Source: Victivallales bacterium (lineage in GTDB: Bacteria; Verrucomicrobiota; Lentisphaeria; Oligosphaerales; Oligosphaeraceae). Taken from it: DNA of 6,413 nucleotides. Positions 1 to 6,287 of this stretch are shown here, piece after piece. The notes beneath the pieces were generated by a model. It had not been told where the DNA came from. It saw only the letters and a list, made by a program, of their open reading frames with translations, and made no database searches. The position numbers and the translations under genes were made by a program. The stretch covers positions 1 through 6,413 of the forward strand of contig JAFRLP010000032.1 of assembly GCA_017431185.1 (NCBI GenBank), in the 5' to 3' direction. The stretch's first letter is position 1. Each line of letters starts with the position of its first letter.

Positions 1-554
1 TAGAAGGCAAAGGAGTCCGCAAAAACCACCTGCTTGTTATCACCATTGAAGGAACGAATCTTCTTCAGGACTGGATAACTCGAACTGGCGCAGCTGACCG
101 CGCCGCCCATGCGCCCGCAGTAGCCGTAACTCATATACAAGGACATGGAGTTAGCGTAAAGAGTACGCGGCTTGGGGTCGCTCGGACAAACAAGAACGGT
201 CTTGTTCGTCGTGCTGGCGTTGGTCTTCGTGCCATTCAGGTAATTCGTCCACATATACTCATTCCAAGGAGTGAAGTCATTGGAGCCCGTCCCCCACTTC
301 TGCTGGCATGGCAGGAGAAAACCGTCGTTGTCGTCAGGATAAATCTGCCAGTAAAGCGCCAATTGCTTCAGGTTGCTGACGCAGGAGATGGACCTCGCCT
401 TGTCCCGCGCCTTGCTCAGGGCGGGCAGCAGCATGGCCGCCAGAATCGCGATGATGGCGATGACGACCAGCAGTTCAATTAACGTGAAGCACAGGCCTCT
501 CCGACGGCTCGTCAGCACAGATGATGGTCTAGGCAAGAGTGTTTTTTTCTTCAT
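1..554 (-). CDS. Type II secretion-style pseudopilin (prepilin-type N-terminal cleavage/methylation domain), 3' end outside window
   Basis: The frame runs open from ATG at 554 to the left edge, giving 184 codons with no stop. Residues 1-22 are a basic leader (MKKKT...RRRGLC). Residues 23-50 are the classic prepilin segment: [16 protein letters not shown], then a hydrophobic helix ending in [10 protein letters not shown]. Glu27 is the conserved Glu5 of the mature pilin. Next come CVSNLKQ (58-64) and the acidic turn DDNDG (74-78), as in the large PVC family of prepilin-like proteins that usually end in an H-X9-DG motif; that end is not in the window. Such proteins are membrane-inserted, and many are thought to be surface or secretion pseudopilins, but their exact job is unknown. 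GAGG at 563-566 lies 8 nt before the ATG and supports this start. The residue before Phe is Cys rather than Gly, with Gly at position 20. The gene lies 35 bp after the regulator, so the two are probably co-transcribed. The prepilin-domain call is firm; the function is open. Confidence 0.9.
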   Translation of the reverse strand, partial: MKKKTLLPRPSSVLTSRRRGLCFTLIELLVVIAIIAILAAMLLPALSKARDKARSISCVSNLKQLALYWQIYPDDNDGFLLPCQQKWGTGSNDFTPWNEYMWTNYLNGTKTNASTTNKTVLVCPSDPKPRTLYANSMSLYMSYGYCGRMGGAVSCASSSYPVLKKIRSFNGDNKQVVFADSFAF

Positions 555-589
555 CCTGTTTTCCTCATGATTCAGGGGTTGGAATGCAT

Positions 590-1777
590 TCAATTGACAA
601 GTGTTGCAGGCGGTTTGCCACAGACCACGCCAGGCTTTGAGGTTCTGTCCGGCAAACTCTCGCCTTCCACAAAGAACGGCTTCAGGTAAATGGTTTTGCA
701 CGTTGTGCGGGAGAGGCCCTCAATCTCATCCTTGAGGAGTTGCGCGGCCTCCAGAAAGACCTCTCGCTTGCGGCAGTGGAAACCAGTGAAATGAAAAGGA
801 AGATGATAACTGGCAAAAGAGCGTTCGGGATGCACACGGCAGATGATTCCGACATCATCAGGCACCTTCAGCCCCAGTCGCTCCAGTCCGCGCAGAGTGT
901 TGACCGCACGCCATTCGTCGGCGCAGATAATGGCCTCGGGCAGGTTCTTCCCCAGAAAGACGTTGCGCAGATACGGCGAGTAATCAGGCGGTCTTGCGAC
1001 ATTGTCGCTGCCCAGTACGCCGTTGACTTTAGGGCGTGTCCAGAACAGCACCCAATCAGGGTTATACGCCAGCCCGTATTTGGCGAGCGCGAACCTGAAC
1101 GCCTCCAGACCGTCCTTCGCGGTGCTCACCTCGCTTTCATCGGAAAGGATGGCGATGCGCCGATAGCCGTGCGCAAGCAGATATTCGACCTGAAGCTCCC
1201 GTTCGCCATTGACATCCTCCAGCACCCAACTGCAATCAAAGGCACGGTTGTATCCATTGACGCCGACGCAGGGGCGTCCATGCAGATAGCGCTCAAAGAA
1301 CTCCTGCGTCACATAACCATCAAATATCACGCCAGCGATATCCTTGGAGAGCAGACATTCGGGAGGATTCCAGTCCATCCCCACATGTGCGGCCAGAAAC
1401 TGATACCCATGAGGGGAGAACACCTCATCCCAGCCGCTGAACACATCCTGAAAACGAGGCATGTTCAGAAAGACGTACCGAGGATAAAGCGAGGAAAACG
1501 AAAGGTAGAGAATCGTCTTGCCCTGCTTGGGAACATCAGCCTGGAGATTTTTCCGAGAAGACATCGGCACCACAAACGTCCCGCTTCCCCGCACCCGTTT
1601 GAGCAGACCGTCCTTCACCAGATGGTCAATGGCCTTGCGGACAGAATTGCGGCAAATCCCATATTGCTTCGCCAACGCATTCTCCGAGCGGATGGGATGT
1701 TCCTCTGGCAACTGCCGAGAGCAAATCATCCGTCGCAGAGTGTTTTCCAGGTTGCAATATGCGCTGTATCGGGCCAT
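590..1777 (-). CDS. GntR-family transcriptional regulator with LacI-type ligand-binding domain
   Basis: This 395-aa protein is probably a cytoplasmic repressor or activator that responds to a small ligand, most likely a sugar. Residues 5-70 form a GntR winged helix-turn-helix: the [12 protein letters not shown] helix, a recognition helix around 42-55 ([12 protein letters not shown]), and the wing RVRGSGTFV (61-69). Residues about 86-375 resemble the periplasmic-binding-protein-like fold of LacI/GalR regulators. Landmarks are GVIFDGYV (149-156), VGVNGYN (171-177), EDVNGE then [13 protein letters not shown] (187-212), and [10 protein letters not shown] followed by [12 protein letters not shown] (280-312). 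A GntR head on a LacI-like body (AraR-like architecture) is well known. An in-frame TGA two codons upstream makes ATG 1777 the first start in this frame, but no Shine-Dalgarno sequence precedes it. The pseudopilin follows after 35 bp. The likely targets, inferred only, are its own promoter and that of the nearby glycosidase. The ligand is unknown. Confidence 0.9.
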   Translation of the reverse strand: MARYSAYCNLENTLRRMICSRQLPEEHPIRSENALAKQYGICRNSVRKAIDHLVKDGLLKRVRGSGTFVVPMSSRKNLQADVPKQGKTILYLSFSSLYPRYVFLNMPRFQDVFSGWDEVFSPHGYQFLAAHVGMDWNPPECLLSKDIAGVIFDGYVTQEFFERYLHGRPCVGVNGYNRAFDCSWVLEDVNGERELQVEYLLAHGYRRIAILSDESEVSTAKDGLEAFRFALAKYGLAYNPDWVLFWTRPKVNGVLGSDNVARPPDYSPYLRNVFLGKNLPEAIICADEWRAVNTLRGLERLGLKVPDDVGIICRVHPERSFASYHLPFHFTGFHCRKREVFLEAAQLLKDEIEGLSRTTCKTIYLKPFFVEGESLPDRTSKPGVVCGKPPATLVN

Positions 1778-1923
1778 GTTTCAGCATTACAGTTTTTGCC
1801 TTTCCATACCTCAAATTTAGTTCCCGCCCCTATGATTTCAATTTTCAAAAACACAAAAAGCCAAAATAGTTGTTCAAATATGTCCACATTCGTGCCTTTT
1901 CAAAACACGCGGAGGCCACTGCA
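1778..1923. other. AT-rich intergenic region between recO and the regulator gene
   Basis: This 146-bp gap is clearly richer in A and T than the flanking genes. It holds the candidate regulator promoter at 1786-1814 and two near-identical copies of TTTTCAAAA(A)CAC, at 1842-1854 and 1897-1908. I found no convincing stem-loop with a T-run that would terminate the recO transcript, and no small ORF or RNA gene that I would defend. Confidence 0.5.
1786..1814 (-). promoter_or_regulatory. Candidate promoter of the GntR regulator gene, implying a leaderless mRNA
   Basis: Read on the minus strand, TTGAGG (1809-1814) and TGTAAT (1786-1791) are separated by 17 bp. This is a reasonable sigma-70-type match, with 4/6 and 5/6 consensus positions. 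The -10 box ends only 8 nt before the ATG at 1777, so transcription would begin at or within a base or two of the start codon. No ribosome binding site lies in that interval. A purine-rich GGAAAGG sits inside the spacer, too far from the ATG to serve. The call rests on sequence matching alone. Confidence 0.45.
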
Positions 1924-2547
1924 TCAGGGCAGTTGCACATCGGGGAGGCGGCAGTCGTTGAGCAGCAGCAACTGGCGTGTCCAATTCAGTTGCGCCCGCC
2001 AGGACTGCGGAGTGATGGCGGGCGGCGGGTTGCCCGCCGCCATCTCCAGAATAACCCTGCACTGCGCACTGGCCTCAGGCGTGGAGACGGAATGCGCCAG
2101 CCAGCCCTCCTCAAACAGAAACGCCATGCACACCCCCGTGAGCACGGCGTCCACCGCCAAGGCATGGGCGGAGAGACGGCGCAACGCCACCTCCACGGCA
2201 TTGAAGTAATGCGGATGCGGAAGCCTCTCCTGAACATTGCCGAGCGAGAACGCCGCTATCCAATTGGCGGCCTGAAAGCCAGCATAATCCTGCGCCACCC
2301 CGCCAAAGTCCTCCAGCAACTCGGCGGAGCGGATGCGGTGCAAATCCCCATTGCCCATCAAAATGCCGAGGTGGAGCAGACGAAACAACTCCACCTCGGG
2401 CATATAGCGGTTGCGGGCGACAGCCGCCCCCTTGATGAGAAAGGAGATGCGCCCGTATTCAGGGGACAATCCGCTGAAAATCAGCGAGTGCTCCCCGTAG
2501 GCAATTTTGCGCAACGGAATGAAATCACACTCTGACTCTTCAGCCAT
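1924..2547 (-). CDS. recO: DNA repair protein RecO, short divergent form
   Basis: RecO loads RecA onto SSB-coated single-stranded DNA together with RecR in the RecF recombination pathway, and also anneals strands. The N-terminal half of this 207-aa protein matches the RecO OB-fold: IPLRKIAYGEHSLIFSGLS (10-28), then YGRISFLIKGA (31-41), in place of the usual 'R..xYGE.d.lv..ltr..G...vakGa'. Next come a basic stretch and MPEVELFRLLHLGI, GDLHRIRSAELLEDF (67-81) and a helical part AGFQAANWIAAF (89-100). The C-terminal half is only loosely RecO-like and has no CxxC pair, so the zinc site seen in many RecO proteins is absent (E. coli RecO also lacks it). At 207 aa it is somewhat short beside the roughly 240 aa typical of the family. 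It starts 15 bp after the glycosidase stop with no clear Shine-Dalgarno sequence, so it probably depends on that transcript. The family call rests on the N-terminal pattern. Confidence 0.8.
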   Translation of the reverse strand: MAEESECDFIPLRKIAYGEHSLIFSGLSPEYGRISFLIKGAAVARNRYMPEVELFRLLHLGILMGNGDLHRIRSAELLEDFGGVAQDYAGFQAANWIAAFSLGNVQERLPHPHYFNAVEVALRRLSAHALAVDAVLTGVCMAFLFEEGWLAHSVSTPEASAQCRVILEMAAGNPPPAITPQSWRAQLNWTRQLLLLNDCRLPDVQLP

Positions 2548-2562
2548 GCCCGAACAGGAACG

Positions 2563-4617
2563 TCAGAACTGGACAACCACCATCTGGTGGCAGGTGAAGG
2601 AATCGACGCGGAAGGAGAGCCTTCCCTCCGTCACCGAGAAGGGAACGGGCACTCCCTGCGGCTCCAGGGTCACTCCCTTCACAGGCTTGTCAACCGCCAT
2701 CTGGATGATCGTGCCATGCAGCGGCAGCAAATCCTCGATGACTTCGCCGTTGCCACTGACCGTCACTCCGTCATAGACTGTGCCGACCGCCATGCCACGA
2801 GGCAGAACGTTGGCATACAGCAGATGGACAACCAGCCGATTCTCCGCCGATTGGTTCATCACCGACAGGCGGGCCATGCTCGGCAGATTGGACTCCACCA
2901 TCGGCGGTCTCCCCAGGGCCAGCCCGATGACCTTGCGCAGGTACTGTCCCAGCGGCACATTCCCCCACACCCGATAGATGGAGAAAACTGGATGCGCCAA
3001 ATAGACGATGTTGTCCTTCTGCACGCCCGAAATGTAGGGGCTGGCGTCACGGTGGTTCGGCGTATGCTGGTGCGAGCAGAAATGCGCCTTGTCCGTGCGG
3101 TTGAAATACGGGTCATAGACGTCGCCCAGAGAACGCCCGCCTGCTCCCTTGACCAATTTCATGCGCTGTCCCCGCAAATACATCACCACGGGAGACTCGC
3201 AGCCAGCCACCTGCAACTCGGGGATGGGCAGCATGTAGTCTGGCTGGAACGGACTGGCCCCCTCCAGGGTGGCCCCCAGGTCAAACAGCGGCTTGCCGTC
3301 CTTGTTCAGCCCGCTGGAGCCAGTGAGGAGAAGCCGTCCGCCCTTGGAGAGATAGGAGTCAAGCCGGCGCTTGAGTTTGGCGTCCACGTGAATCTCGTCC
3401 GGCAGGATCAGCAGACGATACGGGGTGAAATCGGCCTCCAGGTCAATCACGTCATAGAGGAAATGACCTTCCAGCAGGACACGGTTCGCCCCCACATCGC
3501 CATAATATTGCTCTTCGCGCATGAAGGCGGGATGGAAAGCGGTCTTGGGCAGAATGGCGATTTCCGCGACGGAGGAGACGTTGTCGCACCAGGGCTCCTT
3601 GGCCTCCACATCCGCATACGCCTGTCCGACCAGGTGGTATGTCGCCTCGTCCAGCGCACCGCTGGGATGCAACTGGTCCCCGATGGAGCATTTGGCGCCG
3701 AAGGCCAGCATGGCGTCACACTCATACCGGAGTGCATTGGGGCTTTTGAAGCCTCCGAATTCACCCCACGTGGTGTGGAATTTGCCGGTCATGCCCAAAA
3801 AGTCGAAACCAGTTGTAATGGCGTATTTGGCGGACATCGGGAAATGGTCATACCCCCAGCCGCCCGTGGGAAGGGACTCCAGTTCCAGGTGGGAGTCCCA
3901 GGGCCTCATCTGGCTGAAGCAGCCAGGCGTAATCCCCGCGTTGTGGAAGACAGGCATATTCGGGTTGACGTCCATGATCGCGTGGGTGGTCATGGAGTAG
4001 TAGCGGTCCAGGGCCATGCGCGCGCAGATGCCCAAGTCCTGCGGCTTCATCGGGTCAAGTCCATTCTCCCGCATCACCTTCAGACAGTGCTCGCAGATGC
4101 ACAGCGGCTGGCTCACAATGTCCAGGAAGATGCCGTTGCAGTCAGGGAACTGCTCCAGCACCTCGCGGATTTCCTCCACCAGGTGCTCCACATACGGGGA
4201 GTTGAAGCAGGCCCGCAGAAAACCGGGGCGGATGTTGTTGTTGACGGCCGGCGTCTCCCCCTCCGCGACGTATGGCACTGTCTGCCATTCGGGATGCTCC
4301 TGGAGGCATTTCACATCATAGCCCGCCGAAAGGTAGATCGGGGCATTGATGTCCACCTCACGGCAAGCCTCATATTGCGCCCGCAGCAAATCAAACCCCA
4401 GGTTCGGATGCATGTGCCCGACTGCCGTGTTGTGGTAATGCCAGCCATGGTGGCACTTGGCAAACAGCGTGATGGAGTTGACATGCGCATCCTGCAGGGT
4501 CTTCTGCCATTTCTCCTTGTCAAAGGCCAGCCCAATGCCGGGAATCAGCGACCCCGTGTGGAAATCAAGATGGATTTGACGAAATCTCAGGTGATTCTGG
4601 TCGTGGGATGTGTCCAT
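2563..4617 (-). CDS. Glycoside hydrolase with TIM barrel and GH42-type trimerisation domain (GHL6/GH151-like, possible alpha-L-fucosidase)
   Basis: The protein is 684 aa with no signal peptide, so it should act in the cytoplasm on imported oligosaccharide. Residues about 10-340 look like a TIM barrel of the GHL6 type: HLDFHTG (16-22), KCHHGWHYH (54-62), GIFLDIV with Asp166, HNAG (225-228), LELESLPTGGWGYDHFP (244-260), GMTGKFHTTWGEFGG (275-289, Glu286) and GDQLHP (313-318). A cysteine cluster CICEHC (173-178) directly after the Asp166 strand could bind metal. Residues about 350-570 resemble the flavodoxin-like trimerisation domain of GH42 enzymes (YRLLILPDEIHVD, then LSKGGRLLLTGSSG). The last 100 or so residues look like a beta-sandwich. 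From memory this architecture fits GH151, a family with alpha-L-fucosidases, but substrate and catalytic residues are inference; Asp166 and Glu286 are my candidates. ATG 4617 is preferred over the upstream in-frame TTG at 4659 because of its ribosome binding site. The gene heads a probable operon with recO. Confidence 0.8.
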   Translation of the reverse strand: MDTSHDQNHLRFRQIHLDFHTGSLIPGIGLAFDKEKWQKTLQDAHVNSITLFAKCHHGWHYHNTAVGHMHPNLGFDLLRAQYEACREVDINAPIYLSAGYDVKCLQEHPEWQTVPYVAEGETPAVNNNIRPGFLRACFNSPYVEHLVEEIREVLEQFPDCNGIFLDIVSQPLCICEHCLKVMRENGLDPMKPQDLGICARMALDRYYSMTTHAIMDVNPNMPVFHNAGITPGCFSQMRPWDSHLELESLPTGGWGYDHFPMSAKYAITTGFDFLGMTGKFHTTWGEFGGFKSPNALRYECDAMLAFGAKCSIGDQLHPSGALDEATYHLVGQAYADVEAKEPWCDNVSSVAEIAILPKTAFHPAFMREEQYYGDVGANRVLLEGHFLYDVIDLEADFTPYRLLILPDEIHVDAKLKRRLDSYLSKGGRLLLTGSSGLNKDGKPLFDLGATLEGASPFQPDYMLPIPELQVAGCESPVVMYLRGQRMKLVKGAGGRSLGDVYDPYFNRTDKAHFCSHQHTPNHRDASPYISGVQKDNIVYLAHPVFSIYRVWGNVPLGQYLRKVIGLALGRPPMVESNLPSMARLSVMNQSAENRLVVHLLYANVLPRGMAVGTVYDGVTVSGNGEVIEDLLPLHGTIIQMAVDKPVKGVTLEPQGVPVPFSVTEGRLSFRVDSFTCHQMVVVQF

Positions 4618-4623
4618 GTAGTG

Positions 4624-4631
4624 TCTCTTCC
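4624..4631 (-). promoter_or_regulatory. Ribosome binding site fixing the glycosidase start at 4617
   Basis: On the minus strand GGAAGAGA lies 6 nt before the ATG at 4617. The alternative in-frame start, TTG at 4659, lies at or next to the predicted transcription start and has no such site. The extra residues it would add (MFSSLYGVLRKRHY) also do not look like part of the family. Confidence 0.7.
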
Positions 4632-4661
4632 GTAAAACGCCATAAAGACTAGAAAACAACC

Positions 4662-4692
4662 ATTACTGTAATCACTCGCCACTCATTTTCAA
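4662..4692 (-). promoter_or_regulatory. Glycosidase-recO promoter with palindromic candidate operator over the -10
   Basis: On the minus strand TTGAAA (4687-4692) and TACAGT (4665-4670) are spaced by 16 bp, giving a predicted start of transcription near 4658 and a leader of about 40 nt. The -10 box lies inside ATTACAGTAAT (4662-4672), a perfect inverted repeat with five-base arms around a central base. A protein bound there would block RNA polymerase, which suits a repressor site. ATTACAGT also occurs at 1786-1793 over the regulator gene's own -10. Assigning the site to the GntR protein is inference. Confidence 0.5.
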
Positions 4693-4767
4693 ACGCCATC
4701 CTCGGTATTTTTGCTTTCAGGCATCTTCTCCGCATGACCCAATTTTGGCGATTTTACCCTTTCCGCA

Positions 4768-4795
4768 TTGCTTTTTCAGGAAAAAAAGGTATATT
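4768..4795 (+). promoter_or_regulatory. Candidate tldD promoter
   Basis: TTGCTT (4768-4773) and TATATT (4790-4795) are spaced by 16 bp, with an A-rich spacer. The predicted start of transcription near 4802 leaves a leader of about 40 nt before the ATG at 4842. It also places the far-upstream in-frame ATG at 4734 outside the transcript. Sequence match only. Confidence 0.5.
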
Positions 4796-4841
4796 AATAG
4801 TCCGTGTCTTTTTCAGAATACCAGTCAACGATCACGAAAGA

Positions 4842-6215
4842 ATGGAACTCAAACAACGCCTGCTGGACGCCCTGAAAGGTTGTCGGGCCGATTACGCCGA
4901 CATTCGCTTTGATGAAAACTTCGGTTGCTCATTTGTCTTCCGCGGCGAGGAACAGGACGGTGCCAGCGCAATCGCCTCCACCTGCGGCATCATACGCGCC
5001 TGCGTGAAGGGCGGCTGGGGCATCGTCAGTTTCGACAACCTCTCCAACATCAAGGATTTGCTCTCGCGCGCCTGCGCCGCGGCCCGCCTGGCCGGCAAGG
5101 GCAAAACCCGCCTGGCCGAGGCCCCCGTCTGCACGGACGATTTCCCCGCCGCCATGAAAAATGACTTCCGAGGCAAAAGCTTCGCGGAGAAAGTCGCCGC
5201 AGTGGCCGGATACAACCGCATCCTCCTGAAGAGCGCACCCAATATCACCTCCACGGTGGTCAGTTACACCGACACCTTCCAGCGGGTCCATTTCGCCTCC
5301 ACCCGAGGAGCCTGCTTCATGGAGGAACGCCCGCACATCTCCTTCAAACTCTTTGCCGTCGCCAGCAAGGAAGACATAGTGCAGCAAGCATTCAAAAGCA
5401 TCGGCAATGACGAGGACTTCGGCGCGGTCGAACATCTGGAGCAGACCTGCGAGCAGGTCGCCAAACAGGCCAGCGACCTGCTCGAAGCACCTCAGTGCCC
5501 CGGAGGGCGCACCACCGTCATCCTCAACCCGTCCTTCACGGGACTGTTCACCCACGAGGCATTCGGACACCTGAGCGAGGCCGATTTCCTCTACGAAAAC
5601 CCGCCGATGCGCAAACTGATGCACATCGGACGCCGCATGGGCCCTGATTTCCTCAACATCATCGATGACGGCACCCTGCCTGGCCACATGGGCACCCGCC
5701 ACGTCGATGACGAGGGCACCCCCACCCGCCGCAACGTCCTCATCCAAAACGGTGTGCTGGCGGGACATCTGCACAGCCTGGAGACCGCCGGCATGATGGG
5801 CGAGCAGGCCACTGGCAACGCCCGGGGCATAAACGGGGGCAGCCCGCCCATCGTCCGAATGACCAACACCTTCATCGCGCCGGGGACTATCCCGCCCGAA
5901 CGGCTTTTCGCCGATGTGGATGACGGGATCTACTGCTGCGATGGTCTCGCTGGCCAGACCATGATGGAGATGTTCACCTTCACGGCCACCCACGGCTACC
6001 GAATCCGCAAAGGAAAAGTCTGCGAACTGCTTCGGGACGTCATGGTCACGGGAAATGTCTTCGAGACCCTCCAGAACATCGACGGCATCGCCAATGACTT
6101 CGAGATGAAGAACTCGGGCGGCGGCTGCGGCAAGGGCGGACAGTCCCCACTGCCCGTGGGGACTGGCGGTCCGCACATTCGCATCCGCGACGCCGTGGTG
6201 GCAGGCAGCAAATAA
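4842..6215 (+). CDS. tldD: TldD-family metalloprotease subunit
   Basis: This 457-aa protein has the usual size for TldD, the catalytic half of the TldD/TldE heterodimer. In E. coli that zinc protease removes leader peptides from microcin B17 and degrades unfolded peptides such as CcdA, in the cytoplasm. The N-terminal part (MELKQRLLDALKGCRADYADIRFDE) matches the family start. The metal site HEAFGH is at 238-243 (His238, Glu239, His243; nt 5553-5570). It is followed by DGTLPGHMGTRHVDDEGTPT, ending at 295, then GNARG (325-329), and GGGCGKGGQ with Cys429, the expected third zinc ligand. All key residues are intact. The frame is open back to ATG 4734, but the family alignment and the promoter at 4768-4795 favour ATG 4842; its Shine-Dalgarno sequence is weak (GAAAG directly before the start). 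The next gene is the TldE partner. No precursor-peptide gene is visible, so the natural substrate cannot be named. Confidence 0.95.
   Translation: MELKQRLLDALKGCRADYADIRFDENFGCSFVFRGEEQDGASAIASTCGIIRACVKGGWGIVSFDNLSNIKDLLSRACAAARLAGKGKTRLAEAPVCTDDFPAAMKNDFRGKSFAEKVAAVAGYNRILLKSAPNITSTVVSYTDTFQRVHFASTRGACFMEERPHISFKLFAVASKEDIVQQAFKSIGNDEDFGAVEHLEQTCEQVAKQASDLLEAPQCPGGRTTVILNPSFTGLFTHEAFGHLSEADFLYENPPMRKLMHIGRRMGPDFLNIIDDGTLPGHMGTRHVDDEGTPTRRNVLIQNGVLAGHLHSLETAGMMGEQATGNARGINGGSPPIVRMTNTFIAPGTIPPERLFADVDDGIYCCDGLAGQTMMEMFTFTATHGYRIRKGKVCELLRDVMVTGNVFETLQNIDGIANDFEMKNSGGGCGKGGQSPLPVGTGGPHIRIRDAVVAGSK
6136..6174 (+). other. Strong inverted repeat near the 3' end of tldD
   Basis: CAGTCCCCAC (6141-6150) and GTGGGGACTG (6156-6165) form a perfect 10-bp stem with the 5-nt loop TGCCC. 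Beyond a 4-nt bulge (GCGG) on the 3' side, GCGGA (6136-6140) pairs with TCCGC (6170-6174). It lies within codons for the conserved GGQSPLPVGTGGP stretch, about 40 nt before the stop, so the structure may simply follow from the coding. No T-run follows, so it is not a terminator. Confidence 0.5.
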
Positions 6216-6222
6216 TGGAGGG

Positions 6223-6241
6223 AAGGGCCTTCCGCCCTTTT
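6223..6241 (+). terminator. Weak terminator- or attenuator-like hairpin between tldD and tldE
   Basis: AAGGGC (6223-6228) and GCCCTT (6234-6239) form a 6-bp stem with the loop CTTCC, and the stem runs into TTTT (6238-6241). It begins 8 nt after the tldD stop. The short stem and short T-run suggest partial termination or mRNA processing at most, since the TldE partner follows 46 nt later and must also be expressed. Confidence 0.35.
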
Positions 6242-6274
6242 CAACGAAATGCGCTAAGAATGGATGAAGAGCAT

Positions 6275-6280
6275 GGGAGA
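6275..6280 (+). promoter_or_regulatory. Ribosome binding site fixing the tldE start at 6288
   Basis: GGGAGA lies 7 nt before ATG 6288. Two other in-frame ATGs, at 6264 and 6273, lie upstream after an in-frame TAA at 6255, but neither has a comparable site. The family N-terminus also fits 6288. Confidence 0.6.
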
Positions 6281-6287
6281 CAAACTT

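Noticed and set aside
373..570. 65-codon plus-strand open frame
   Set aside because: It lies opposite the start of the pseudopilin gene and its sequence is just the reverse of the prepilin helix coding region.
2014..2044. GC-rich hairpin (9-bp stem with a 3-nt loop at 2022-2039)
   Set aside because: It sits inside recO, encodes Ala-Ala-Gly-Asn-Pro-Pro-Pro, has no T-run, and is explained by GC-rich codons.
740..2209. 489-codon plus-strand open frame opposite the regulator and part of recO
   Set aside because: It spans two real genes and the AT-rich gap between them, has low-complexity composition and shows no family pattern.
2587..4635. 682-codon open frame antisense to nearly the whole glycosidase gene
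   Set aside because: Its translation is rich in His, Arg, Gln and Val with no recognisable domain, while the minus-strand frame has clear family motifs. Long antisense frames are expected opposite GC-rich genes.
4734..4841. N-terminal extension of 36 residues for TldD from ATG 4734
   Set aside because: The extension is unlike the family, lies across and upstream of the predicted promoter, and the family alignment begins at ATG 4842.
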